This document shows, piece by piece, positions 43,699-52,788 of a stretch of 64,000 bases of DNA. The translations under genes and the position numbers were made by a program. This DNA comes from Bog-473 sp963751335 (GTDB taxonomy: Bacteria; Actinomycetota; Acidimicrobiia; Acidimicrobiales; RAAP-2). Where the stretch lies: assembly GCA_963751335.1 (NCBI GenBank), contig CAVVUB010000007.1, forward strand, positions 62,001 to 126,000. The letters run 5' to 3'. The notes under the pieces are model-generated. The model searched no databases. It saw only the letters and a list, made by a program, of their open reading frames with translations, and had not been told where the DNA came from. How positions within the stretch are numbered: position 1 is the stretch's first letter; every line of letters starts with the position of its first letter.

Positions 43699-44351
43699 GT
43701 GAGCGATCCCGGCATTCAAACCGCCGCGCTACATCGTCATCGAAGGCCCGATTCGCGTCGGAAAATCGACTTTGGCCCGCGAACTGTCCGAGCAGATCCA
43801 TGCCCGCCGAATTTTCGACGCCGACGATAATCCTTTCCTCGCGGATTTTTACGACGAAAAGCCCGGCGCAGCTTTCGCCGCCCAAATGTATTTTCTCTAC
43901 GAGCGCCACCGCCGTCTGCTCGAAGCGCGCCCGGAAGACGCCGCCGCGCCGATCGTCAGCGATTTCCTCTTCGAGAAAGACAAAATCTTCGCTTACCTGA
44001 ATCTCGACAACGAAGAACTGAAACTCTACGACCGCTATTTCGAAATGCTCGTGCCTTCGGTGCCGCAGCCCGATCTGGTGATTTATCTGCAAGCCAAGCC
44101 GGAAGTCTTGCGCAAGCGCGTCACCAAAAAAGCGCGATCCCGCCGAAACCCAGATTTCACCGGAATACGTCGAAGCCGTAGCCAACGCCTACGAGCATTT
44201 TTTCTTCCGCTATTCCGGATCAAATCTTCTGGTGGTGGATACTTCGGAGATCGATTTCGTCGCGCGCAATCAGGACCTGCAGGAACTTCTCCGCCGCTTG
44301 CGCCAGCCCGTGAAAGGCACGCAATACTTCCTGCCTTTCGGCCAGGGCTAG
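43699..44351 (+). CDS. Deoxynucleoside kinase, frameshifted
   Basis: About 217 residues, phosphorylates deoxynucleosides with ATP (dAdo/dGuo kinase group of the dNK superfamily). After VSDPGIQ a joint gives PRYIVIEGPIRVGKSTLARE (P-loop). Then follow FDADDNPFLADFYDEKPGAA, FAAQMYFLYERHRRLLEARP and VSDFLFEKDKIFAYLNLDNE (DRS-like region), VPQPDLVIYLQAKPEVLRKR, the lid KRVTKKRDPAE, ISPEYVEAVANAYEHFFFRY and the end LRQPVKGTQYFLPFGQ. Joints are near 43725 and 44140. GTG 43699 is the likely start because the promoter places the transcript end there. In Acidobacteria this gene usually lies near folK/panB genes; here it follows the M42 gene. Confidence 0.88.
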
Positions 44352-44407
44352 CCGGACACAACTGCAGCCTTACAACAAAAATTCAAGAAGTGATGAAAGA
44401 AGGGGGA

Positions 44408-44443
44408 CCGGGACGAGCGGCCCCGCCAGGCTACTCGTCCCGG
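44408..44443. terminator. Perfect 10-bp hairpin between convergent genes
   Basis: Arms ccgggacgag (44408-44417) and ctcgtcccgg (44434-44443) around a 16-base loop, between the stops of the deoxynucleoside kinase and TPR genes. No T-run follows on either strand, so termination would need Rho, or the hairpin serves RNA stability. Confidence 0.45.
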
Positions 44444-44488
44444 CACTGCGCACTGGGGAATATCGTTTAGAAATTTTGCCGGCTGCTT

Positions 44489-45019
44489 TTACTCCGGACT
44501 AAACCAAGTTTTCAGCGGAAACTTTGCGTCGCTCAGGCCGCTTTCGGTGGCCCGGTCAGCCGATGCCGCCATTTGCCAAGCGCCCGGTTCACCGGATGGC
44601 TGCGGTGCAGGAAATGTCAGCACCGGCATGCGCCGCACTCCAATTTTTTCCAGGGCGCGCCGGATCCGAAAGTCGCGCCCCGCGGAAACCAATCCTTTTT
44701 CCAACGTCGTAATCGCCTCGGTCGTCCGTCCCGCCTGGTAATACACTTCCGCCAGGTTCAGATACAGCTGTGCGTGATTGTGTTTCATGCCCAGCGCTTC
44801 GCGGCACAGCGATTCCGCATCTCCAAATCGTTTTTCAGCCAGCGCGGCCAGCAGGCCGGTGTACGACAAATAAAATGGGTTTTTGGGGGCGATACCCAGG
44901 GCTCGCCGGGCGTGTTGCAGGGCGTCTTCCGATTGTCCATCGCGCAGGTTTTTCAGGCATTCCTTAAAGTCGTTCATTCCGGCGTCGGAGGGGGAGGTGG
45001 TTCCAATCCAGTGTGACAT
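44489..45019 (-). CDS. TPR-repeat protein
   Basis: Intact from ATG 45019 (MSHWIGTTSPSDAGMNDFKE), 176 residues; the frame is open further upstream to 45214 but that stretch is low-quality and lacks a ribosome site. Three tetratricopeptide units: KNLRDGQSEDALQHARRALG, LAALAEKRFGDAESLCREAL and LNLAEVYYQAGRTTEAITTL. The C-terminal tail is Pro-rich. Role: protein-protein scaffold, no defined partner. Convergent with the kinase gene. Confidence 0.72.
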   Translation of the reverse strand: MSHWIGTTSPSDAGMNDFKECLKNLRDGQSEDALQHARRALGIAPKNPFYLSYTGLLAALAEKRFGDAESLCREALGMKHNHAQLYLNLAEVYYQAGRTTEAITTLEKGLVSAGRDFRIRRALEKIGVRRMPVLTFPAPQPSGEPGAWQMAASADRATESGLSDAKFPLKTWFSPE

Positions 45020-45242
45020 AAGCACCGTCCTTGCCTCGGGGACACATAAGAGGCGCTGAAGAAACACTACAGGCGCTCGTCGAAGCTGTGAATAGAACGT
45101 AGGTGCAGCTTTCAGGCTAGAACCTTTTACTGTACGAAATGACAGGCAAACATCCGGCCAACTGGTTTGGCGCGCGCTCTTCAGAATTTCAGATGGAATC
45201 CGCGAACGCGCCAAGTAACCCGAACGATCAACGAGTCTTAGC
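45020..45242. other. Divergent intergenic region
   Basis: It separates the TPR gene (leftward) from the asparaginase gene (rightward). I see no gene or RNA in it. The rightward promoter is listed separately. An upstream extension of the TPR frame crosses most of it without support. Confidence 0.4.
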
Positions 45243-45271
45243 TTGCGGCAATTACGCCTGGAGGCTATTCT
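45243..45271 (+). promoter_or_regulatory. Possible promoter of the asparaginase gene
   Basis: TTGCGG (45243-45248), a 17-base spacer and TATTCT (45266-45271), about 70 bases before ATG 45340, which itself has a gggggac site. Each hexamer differs from consensus at one or two positions. Confidence 0.4.
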
Positions 45272-45339
45272 CCCGATGGATTTGAGCCCGCCACCAACTC
45301 GGCGGAAGACTCATACTTGGGAGTCTCGGGGGACAAAAA

Positions 45340-46472
45340 ATGACGGACTGGACCCGCAGGAAATTTTTCTTTTCGACCCTGGGCGCGGCAATCGCTGCGA
45401 GCACTCAGCGTTTGTTCGGCGCCACGAGTCTGCATCGGCGCCTGGAGTCTTCGCCGCGCGCGCCAGCGGCCGCGTCGGATTTTCGCCCGATCATTATTTC
45501 CTCCGCCAATGGCGTCGCCCATCTCGACGACGGAATGGCCATCCTGAAATCCGGCGGCGATACCCTCGACGCCGCTCTCGCCGTCGTCACCAAAGTGGAA
45601 GACGACCCAAACGACGATTCGGTCGGCTACGGCGGCCTGCCTAACGAAGACGGCGTCGTCGAACTCGACGCCTCGGTGATGCACGGCCCACCCACCGCGC
45701 CGGCGCCGTGGCCTCGGTACAAAAAATCAAGAACCCGTCGCTCGTCGCCAAAGCCGTGATGGAAAAAACCAATCACGTGTTCATCGTCGGCGTCGGGAGC
45801 CCTGCAGTTCGCCGAAGACGAAGGGTTCATCCCCATGAATCTGCTCACCGAACGCTCGCGGATCGCCTGGCTGGCCTGGAAAGCGCAATCCAGCGAAAAC
45901 TGGCGCCCCGGCCTCGACAGCCCGCAATGGAAAGCGAAAGCTGGCCACGCTGCTGGACACTCCGGAAAAAATGGCCTGGCGCGAACACATCGAACAAGTC
46001 GTGGCCCATCCGATCACCGGCACCATCAATTGCCTCGCGGTGAATTCCAAAGGCGAAATCTCCGGCACCACCACCACCTCCGGGCTTTCCTGGAAAATTG
46101 CCGGACGCGTCGGCGACTCGCCAATTATTGGCGCCGGATTGTTTGTTGATAACGAAGTTGGCGGCGCCGGATCGACCGGCCGCGGCGAAGAAAATATAAA
46201 AATTTCCGGCGGTCACACCATTGTCGAAATGATGCGCCGCGGCTCCTCGCCCACCGATGCGTGCCTGGAAGCCCTGCATCGCGTCGCGCGCAACTATCAG
46301 GCGTTTCCCGAACGCCTGAAACAATTCCACATTCAGTTTTACGCGCTCAATAAACACGGCGAATACGGCGCGGGCAGTCTGTGGGGCAAGCATCCGAACG
46401 GCGATCGCGTGCAGCTATGCCGTCCACGACGGAACCAAGGCCCAACTCTTGCCCACCACGCCGCTTGTTTGA
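45340..46472 (+). CDS. N4-(beta-N-acetylglucosaminyl)-L-asparaginase, Tat-exported, frameshifted
   Basis: About 377 residues, Ntn-hydrolase that cleaves the GlcNAc-Asn bond. Twin-arginine leader: TRRKFFFSTLGAAIAAST. Landmarks: DGMAILKSGGDTLDAALAVV, DPNDDSVGYGGLPNEDGVVE, then after joints VMEKTNHVFIVGVGALQFAE, TPEKMAWREHIEQVV, and the autocleavage/nucleophile region HPITGTINCLAVNSKG with the expected Thr. Downstream are ISGTTTTSGLSWKIAGRVGD, SPIIGAGLFVDNEVGGAGST and TIVEMMRRGSSPTDACLEAL. It ends YAVHDGTKAQLLPTTPLV at 46472. Joints are near 45690, 45800, 45945 and 46420. Together with the GH38 enzyme it suggests degradation of glycoprotein-type glycans. Confidence 0.88.
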
Positions 46473-46541
46473 CGAAGTCGGCGGAGACTACTGAAGCACG
46501 TTCCTGCGGTCTAGCGCTGCAGCAAGTCGAGCCGTCGGTCA

Positions 46542-47712
46542 TTAGTGGACTACGTCCGACGCAAATACCAAATGAATCCCGCGCGCTTGCAGCCGCGGAA
46601 CTTCCGCAGCCAGCGCCGCGATCGTTGCTGGCCGTGGATGCCCGATCGCGATCGTCAAATCCATCGCGAGCCGCATCGCGCGCGGCCAGCTCCAGTTGAG
46701 CGACGATCGCCTGCACGCGTCTCCACATCATCCAGAAAAACTTTTCGTGATGCCGCGCGCACTCCGTCGCGTTTGGCCATGTCGTAGGCCACGGTTTTCG
46801 CGTCGGTGCGGCTGTCGATGAAAAACAATCCGCGCTCGCGCAGCAGCGGCATCAGCGCCTGCATCAGCGCCGCGTCCGAAGTCGCCCGCGAGCCTTGATG
46901 ATTGTTCACGCCCACCGCGTGCGGCACCGTTTCCAACATTCCCGCCACCGCTGGACGATACCTGCCTGGCGCTCATCCCCACCCGCAATTCGATTTCTTC
47001 CGCTTTCGCCGTCTCGCCTTCGGACTCCATCGGAAGATGAAGCAGAACTTCGTCTCCGCGGCTGATGCGCTTCTTCCGCCACTTCGCTCGAAATCGCCAA
47101 ATGCGGCAGCACCGAAACCGTCAGCGGGAAGGGAAGCGCAATCACCGGCATCGGCCAGGACGGTCATAGCCCATATCGTCGATGATGATCGCCAGATTCC
47201 GCTGCGCGCGCTCTTCCGATTCGCTTGGCGGCCGGGGCTCGAACAATCTTGGACGACCGGAATGACCACATGAATCGAATGGGTCCGAATTCCGTTCGAA
47301 CGTAATCGAAGGCGAGTACGCCCGGCGAGGCCCACCGTCTTTGAAACCGTCAGCCCGTGACGCGCGCAATAGTCTCAGCGATCGTCTTCAGAGCCGCCAG
47401 CCTCAGCTGGAGTTACCAGCGAAATATAAATGTCATCAATGCGCCGGGAGCCGCCACGTCTGGAAGCGCTGTGCGGGCGCACCATAATCTGCGATTTGTT
47501 GTTCGTGATTTTCTGCGCTGCGTCGACGACTTCCGTCGGTGACGGCCCGCAGATCGTTTTTCGCCAGGGGCTTTTTTGGTACATCCCAGGAGAGCCAACA
47601 TAAACAGAGCAGAAAAACACAGAAATCGGACACACTTCGACCGCGCGAAAAAATTCTCGACCGGCCCGTTGCGAAGCAGATGAGAACAAGGTACGGATAG
47701 TTCCGTTTCCAA
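46542..47712 (-). CDS. Divergent polysaccharide deacetylase family lipoprotein, frameshifted
   Basis: About 385 residues. Lipoprotein-type leader RFLCFSALFMLALLGCTKK (lipobox LLGC). The catalytic-like domain (PF04748 type) shows RNLAIIIDDMGYDR, IALPFPLTVSVLPHLAISSE, DEVLLHLPMES, VGVNNHQGSRATSDAALMQA, LRERGLFFIDSRTDAKTVAY, and, after a joint near 46700, the C-terminal LTIAIGHPRPATIAALA ending in ARGIHLVFASDVVH at 46542. Joints are also near 47170, 47050 and 46960, and in the N-terminal 100 codons. The start is uncertain (47712 is the frame limit). It lies directly downstream of the S41 gene, the usual partnership (ctpA plus divergent deacetylase) in many bacteria, suggesting cell-wall related work. 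Confidence 0.82.
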
Positions 47713-47757
47713 AAAAATGGGGCATAGGCAGTGAACCTGCCCCGAATCGTTAGTGAA

Positions 47758-48982
47758 TTACGCCGCTTTCTTTTCGATTACCGTAGCGTTCCCGGCCAAA
47801 ATATCGAGCGCTTTCTTCACCACCGGATCATCGACCGAAGCGCTCGGCATCGGCGTCTCTTTTTCGGTCGACTGCGCGAGCAGGTCGTCCACCGAAGGCC
47901 GCACTTCGACCGTCGCGCGCCACTCCGTCCGTCGCGATGTTCTTGTTTGCCGGGGTGAAATAATTCGCGACGGTCAGAATCAGCGCCGAGCCGTCGTCCA
48001 TGCCAATCAATTTCTGCTGCGAGGCAGTTCCGTAGGTCCGATCGCCCATCGTTTCGACCGCGCTTGTTGTCCGCAATCGCGCTGGCCAGAATTTCTGCCG
48101 GCCCAGCCGTTCCATTGCCGATCAGCACCGCCACCGGCTGGCTCCAAACCACCTTGGCCGGATCCGCTGCCGAAACCACCGGCGAGTACCGTCTGGCCTT
48201 TCAGAGTCGTGATCGTGCCGGACTGCAGGAACAGCTGCGCCGTCGCGATGCCTTCCTGATCGTCGCCCATGGCGCAATCGCGCAGGTCGAGGATCAGTTT
48301 CTTCGCTCCGGCCTTCTGCAATTGCACCAGCCTCTCGCGAATTTGTTTCGACGTTCCGGCGTCGAAGTCCGCCACCCGCAAATACGCCACATCTCCCTGC
48401 AATTTGTCTTCGACTACCAGCTTCGACGGCGCCAGCTTCGCCAGAGTAATAGTCATGTCCTGCGGCTCGGCCTTGCCCCGGCGAATCACTGATAGCGGCA
48501 CGGTCGTCCCCGGCTGGCCCTTCAGCAGCAGTTGCGCCTGGTCAATCGCCATCTGGCTGGTGTTGAATCCGGCGATTTTTTCCAGGATGTCGCCGATGCG
48601 CAGCCCGATTTTCGCCGCCGGGCTGTCCGGCAAAACCGCCATCACGCCGATATATCCAAACCGGCGCGTCAGCGCCAACCCCGACTCCGCCGGCGGATTG
48701 CTGGCGCGTCTTTTCCTTGAAATCCTTGTATTCCAGCGGGCTGAGATACGCCGACTGCGGGTCCAGAGAATCCAGCAGCCCATGCAGCGACCCGTTCGTC
48801 ACCGCGTGCATGTTGGGATCATCCACATAATCGCGCTGGATGTGATCCAGCACTTCGCTGTAAACCGTCAGCGCCCGAAACGCGTTGTCATTCGACGACT
48901 TGCCCAGCATGTAGCCGGCCGCGACGTACGCGATAACCAGCACCGAAACGCCAATCACAATCTTCTTGGTAAGTGAATTCAT
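47758..48982 (-). CDS. S41-family carboxyl-terminal processing peptidase homologue, frameshifted
   Basis: About 405 residues. N-terminal anchor KKIVIGVSVLVIAYVAAGYM. Cap segment VYSEVLDHIQRDYVDDPNMH and LHGLLDSLDPQSAYLSPLEY. PDZ domain FGYIGVMAVLPDSPAAKIGL. Protease core: VAYLRVADFDAGTSKQIRER, KKLILDLRDCAMGDDQEGIA, VLIGNGTAGPAEILASAIAD, GDRTYGTASQQKLIGMDDGS. CtpA enzymes have SAS(A)SE for the nucleophile and GKGxVQ for the lysine; here these positions read TAGPAE and TYGTASQQ, so the Ser-Lys dyad seems absent. Joints are near 48710, 48190, 48060 and 47930. It lies upstream of the deacetylase gene, same strand, 45 bases apart. Confidence 0.82.
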
Positions 48983-49177
48983 GCAATAATCCTTCGTGCC
49001 GGGATTAGCGCAGGGAACCCCTAATTAGACGCGGAAACCGCGCTTCGGTATGCAAGCCTGCCAAAACCCGATTATACCGGGGAAACCCTCGATTTTGCGA
49101 CTATCTTAGCCGCCGGGTGCCCCTCGGTACATAACTGTGGATTTCGGGGCGATGTTTCGGGCGCCGGCCGGGCGACA

Positions 49178-50494
49178 TTAGTGCGTTTCGGCGGCGCAGG
49201 AGGCCGCGCGAGCGAGAAGGAAATCGCGCTCGCGCGAATTTTGGGTGAGCGACGCCGCGCGCTGGAATTCAGCGCGGGCCTCGTCGAGGCGGCCAAGCTT
49301 GCGCAGCAAATCGGCGCGAACGCTCGGCAGCAAGTGGTAGTTCTTCAGCGCCGGATCGCCCGCCAATCGCCTCGAGAATCGCCAGCCCGGCCTCCGGACC
49401 TTCGGCCATGCCCACCGCCACCGCGCGATTCAGCTCGATAATCGGCGACGGCGCAACCTGCGCCAGCGCCGCATACAATGCAGCGATGCGCGGCCAGTCG
49501 GTCGCATCGGCGGTGAGCGCGCGGGCGTGGCACGCGGCGATCGCCGCCTGCAGCGTGTAGGTCCCGAAGCCGCCCATCGCGCGGCTCAATTCCTCCGCGC
49601 GCGCCAGCGCCGCGAGGCCGCGATGAATCAGCAGCTGATCCCACAGCGCGCGATTCTGGTCGAGCAGCAGGACCGGTTCGCCATTTGCATTCACGCGCGC
49701 ACGCGCGCGCGACGCCTGAATCTCCATCATCGCCACCAGGCCGTGAACCTCCGGTTCGTCCGGCGCCAGCCCGGCGAGAATGCGCCCAAGCCGCAGCGCG
49801 TCTTCGCAGAGCGCGGGCCGGTGCCAATCGTCGCCCGCCGTGGCCGAGTAGCCTTCGTTGAAAACCAGGTAAATCACCTTCAGCACGTTCGCGAGGCGCG
49901 CGGAAAGTTCGGCGCCGCGGGGAACTTCAAACGGCACGTGTGCCTCGGCAAGCGTGCGTTTGGCGCGGACGATGCGCTGCGCGATCGACGGCTCCGGCAC
50001 CAGAAACGCGCGCGCGATCTCGGGGGTGGTGAGGCCGCCGATCAGGCGCAGCGTCAGCGCGAGCTGCGCTTCGGTGGAGAGCACGGGATGGCACGACGTG
50101 AAAATCAGGCGGAGCAGGTCGTCGCCGATGTCGTCATCGAGCGCGGAAACGTAGTCGGGCACGGATTTTTCCTGCTTCTCTTCCAGTTCGCGGCCAAGCT
50201 CGCCGTGCTTGCGGTCGAGCAGCGAGCGCCGGCGCACCAGATCGATCGCGCGGTGTTTCGCCGCGGCCATCAGCCACGCGCCGGGATTCGACGGGACGCC
50301 CTCGCGGGGCCACTGTTCGAGCGCGGCAACCAGAGCGTCGTGCGCCAGATCTTCGGCGGCGCTATGTCGCGCGTGATGCGCGTGAGCCCCGCGATCAGTC
50401 GCGGCGATTCGATGCGCCACACCGCGTCGATCGCGGCGCGGACCTCGCGATGCGGATCAGCGGGCGAATCGGTTGAGCGCGTGCCGGAAGACAT
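49178..50494 (-). CDS. ECF42-type RNA polymerase sigma factor with C-terminal TPR-like domain, frameshifted
   Basis: About 435 residues, twice the length of ordinary ECF sigma factors. Sigma2: VWRIESPRLIAGLTRITRDI, joint near 50360, LAHDALVAALEQWPREGVPS and NPGAWLMAAAKHRAIDLVRR. Sigma4: STEAQLALTLRLIGGLTTPE, IARAFLVPEPSIAQRIVRAK. Then the DUF6596/TPR-like extension: LKVIYLVFNEGYSATAGDDW, RPALCEDALRLGRILAGLAP, LHGLVAMMEIQASRARARVN-type segment, NRALWDQLLIHRGLAALARA, YTLQAAIAACHARALTADAT, IELNRAVAVGMAEGPEAGLA, and after a joint near 49370 HLLPSVRADLLRKLGRLDEA. The extension and the two adjacent DGPF proteins are the defining context of group ECF42. There is no anti-sigma gene. Confidence 0.9.
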
Positions 50495-50711
50495 GTCCGG
50501 CATCCATCTGAACATTTTTCACATGGCGCTGCAATCCGTGCCGCGGCCCTAAACGCAGGTAGGTGCTCACATCGTTGGCCCGGGCGTTCCGTCGGACCAC
50601 TTGCCAGCGCCGACCAGGAAAATATTAATTGGTGGGAAGATTTGAGTCTGGATAGGTGTGGGGAGACAAATACCAGAAACTTCCGGCCAGGACCGGCGAG
50701 TTTGTGCGACA

Positions 50712-51139
50712 TTACTGCGGGACCATTTTCGGCTGTTTCGTTGACCGGCTTATCGAACTCCGCGAGCTTCTGCTGCGCTCGGCGCCGAAGTCCGATGCGT
50801 CGAACAACCTGCGCACTTCAACCATTTCCGACCCGGGCCCGGGATGCGCGAAGCCCATTTGAGCGCCTCTTCGCGCGACTTCACGTCGATAATCCAGACG
50901 CCGCCGATCACTTCCTTGGCTTCGGGGAACGGGCCGTCGATGACTTTCACCTTTCCGTTTTCCAAGGTCAGGCGCGCGCTCATTGTCGCGGGCGGCGTCA
51001 GGCCGGTCAGCGTGACCAGCACGCCCGCCTTCCGCAGTTCTTCCGCGAAGTCCGGCGCGCCCTTGTCGTCAAGGTCGGGCAGCCAGCCGGCTTCGGCCGT
51101 CACGTAGATTTTGGGATACACGATCAACATGTAACGCAT
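50712..51139 (-). CDS. YciI/DGPF-domain protein, ECF42 partner (copy 1), frameshifted at 3' end
   Basis: About 142 residues. MRYMLIVYPKIYVTAEAGWL, GVLVTLTGLTPPATMSARLT, VIDGPFPEAKEVIGGVWIID and VKSREEALKWASRIPGPG give the DGPF (YCII-related) fold. A joint near 50850 leads to VEVRRLFDASDFGAE, and a second gives a tail parallel to copy 2, ending VPQ at 50712. The two copies share about two-thirds of their residues. It lies between copy 2 and the sigma gene on the same strand. The biochemical role of DGPF proteins is unknown. Ribosome site aaggag. Confidence 0.85.
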
Positions 51140-51284
51140 GTTTTTCTCCTTAAGCGTCGAGCAGACGCCGCATCAGGGCCGCGCTTCAGGCGTACCGGCC
51201 GAGTGTAATTGGTGTGGTCCGGCAAAGCTGTTGCCGGCATTACGACCGAAGTTGTAAGCGGACGGACTCGCGGCCCTCTCCGGC

Positions 51285-51720
51285 TTACTGGTGGGGCACG
51301 TTGGTGCCGGCCTCGTTGGTCTTCTTCTCGAACTCCTCGATGTTCTCCTGCGCCGCGGCACCGAAGTCGGACATCTCAAAGAACCGGCGCACTTCAACCA
51401 TTTCAATATCCTTGCCCGGAATGCGTGACGCCCATTGCAGCGCCTCTTCGCGCGACTTGACGTCGATCACCCAGTAGCCGCCGACCACTTCCTTCGCTTC
51501 GGGAAACGGGCCGTCGGTCACCTTGGATTTTCCGCCCTTGAATGTGACCCGGGCGCTCATCGTCGCCGGCGGCGTCAGGCCGTCCAGCGCCAGCAGCACG
51601 CCGGCTTTCTCCAGCTCCTCGTTGTACACCCTCATGTGCTTCCATGTCGGTGATGTCGGGTACGAACCCGGCCTTGGCCGTTCCGTAGTCCTTCGGATAC
51701 ATGATCATCATGAATCGCAT
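51285..51720 (-). CDS. YciI/DGPF-domain protein, ECF42 partner (copy 2), one frameshift
   Basis: About 145 residues. MRFMMIMYPKDYGTAKAGFV, joint near 51640, VYNEELEKAGVLLALDGLTP, KVTDGPFPEAKEVVGGYWVI, VKSREEALQWASRIPGKDIE, VEVRRFFEMSDFGAAAQENI and the end GTNVPHQ. Same fold as copy 1. It is the promoter-proximal gene of the set: the ECF42-like promoter lies 97 bases upstream. The ribosome sites and about 40 bases of leader are similar in the two copies, which indicates tandem duplication including the 5' region. Confidence 0.88.
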
Positions 51721-51816
51721 TTTTTTCTCCTTAGAGTGTCGAGCGGACGTAGTATCAGGGCCGCTACTTTTATATACGAGCCGGGCCTATGCGAGTGCGA
51801 GTGCGCTCAATTACGC

Positions 51817-51843
51817 GTCGAACGGGGCAGGCCAGAATCGACA
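51817..51843 (-). promoter_or_regulatory. Predicted ECF42 target promoter (TGTCGA-N17-CGAC)
   Basis: On the minus strand TGTCGA (51843-51838), 17 bases, then CGAC (51820-51817), upstream of the first DGPF gene. The published ECF42 promoter of Streptomyces venezuelae, as I remember it, is TGTCGA at -35 and CGA/TC at -10. No second copy precedes the other DGPF gene or the sigma gene, so all three would be one autoregulated operon. The rest of 51721-51995 shows no gene. Confidence 0.6.
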
Positions 51844-51995
51844 CGCGCCCCGCGAATTTTTTCGCGTGGCGTATCGCCACGGAAACACGTTATTTAGACC
51901 TTGAGTGGTGCAGGGTAACGCGAGCGCGAAGAATTGCCTCAATCGCGTGACTACGTTGAAGCGGCTGCCGGCGAGTTCACCGGACTAAACAACGC

Positions 51996-52340
51996 TTATT
52001 CCGCGAAATCCTCGCAGGCCGAGCTAACCGTGGGAAAAACGGGGATAACCTTATCCACCTGCGTCATCTTCAAAACGCCTTCGACCATGCCCTTCACGCA
52101 AGCCAGCCGCAGCTTGCCATTCACCTTCTTCAAGCTGCTGAACGACTTGACGATCTGCCCCACAAACGCGCTGTCGATATGGTCCACTTTCCCCATGTCA
52201 AAAATAATCCGCAGCTGCTTCTTCTGGATGTGCGTGTCGATTTCCTGGTTCACGCGATTGCAATCCGCGCCCATGTGCACGTTGCCGCTCATTTCCATCA
52301 CCCAGATGCCCGGCTGAATCTCTTTGTTTGAAAGGTTCAA
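51996..52340 (-). CDS. STAS-domain protein, anti-sigma factor antagonist type
   Basis: Intact. The frame is open from a TTG at 52373, but a gaggga site precedes TTG 52340 (LNLSNKEIQPGIWVME), which gives 114 residues, the usual SpoIIAA-like size. Features: IWVMEMSGNVHMGADCNRVN, LRIIFDMGKVDHIDSAFVGQ (conserved phospho-Ser in DSAFVG), IVKSFSSLKKVNGKLRLACV and MVEGVLKMTQVDKVIPVFPT. It would bind an anti-sigma or switch kinase. No such kinase lies alongside; the preceding gene encodes a small protein of unknown family. Similar STAS proteins also organise lipid transport (MlaB-like), an alternative. Confidence 0.82.
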   Translation of the reverse strand: MNLSNKEIQPGIWVMEMSGNVHMGADCNRVNQEIDTHIQKKQLRIIFDMGKVDHIDSAFVGQIVKSFSSLKKVNGKLRLACVKGMVEGVLKMTQVDKVIPVFPTVSSACEDFAE

Positions 52341-52385
52341 TTCTTTTTCCCTCGGTTCCGTGAAACTGCGCAAAAAAACGCGGCG

Positions 52386-52669
52386 CTAGCCTTCGAACGG
52401 GAATTGCCGGATCAAGCGCATGCAATCGGAAAGCGCTTTCAAAATCGAATCGCCCCAGCCGACGGCACAAATCCCGCCGTATTTTGATTCACCTGCTTAT
52501 CCGCTTCGGCGAAAAAACGCAGGTGCTGCCCTTCCGGCGCGGTGGCGAACTCCTTCACCACAATCGCGAACGTAATATCCCGTCCGCCCTGCTTCTTGAT
52601 CATCGTGAAGTGATGCATCTGCGCCAGACCCTCGGATCTCTCGGCCTGCGCGTATTGCCAGTCCTCCAC
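52386..52669 (-). CDS. Small hypothetical protein upstream of the STAS gene, one frameshift
   Basis: About 94 residues: MEDWQYAQAERSEGLAQMHH, FTMIKKQGGRDITFAIVVKE, GQHLRFFAEADKQVNQNTAG, then after a joint near 52450 SGWGDSILKALSDCMRLIRQ and FPFEG, with a stop at 52386. I do not recognise a named family. The ITFxIxVKE strand and FFAxADKxVNQ helix suggest a compact alpha/beta fold. The stop is about 45 bases before the STAS start, same strand, so a two-gene unit is likely. Confidence 0.6.
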
Positions 52670-52788
52670 GAATCGCCTCCTGCCAGCCTGCTGAAGAGTC
52701 TTAGACCCAGACAGTATTTGCGGAACGCCGAAATATTAGGCTGCAATACAGGTTAAGTCAATCGTGGCGGAAGTTGCGCCGTGTTGGA

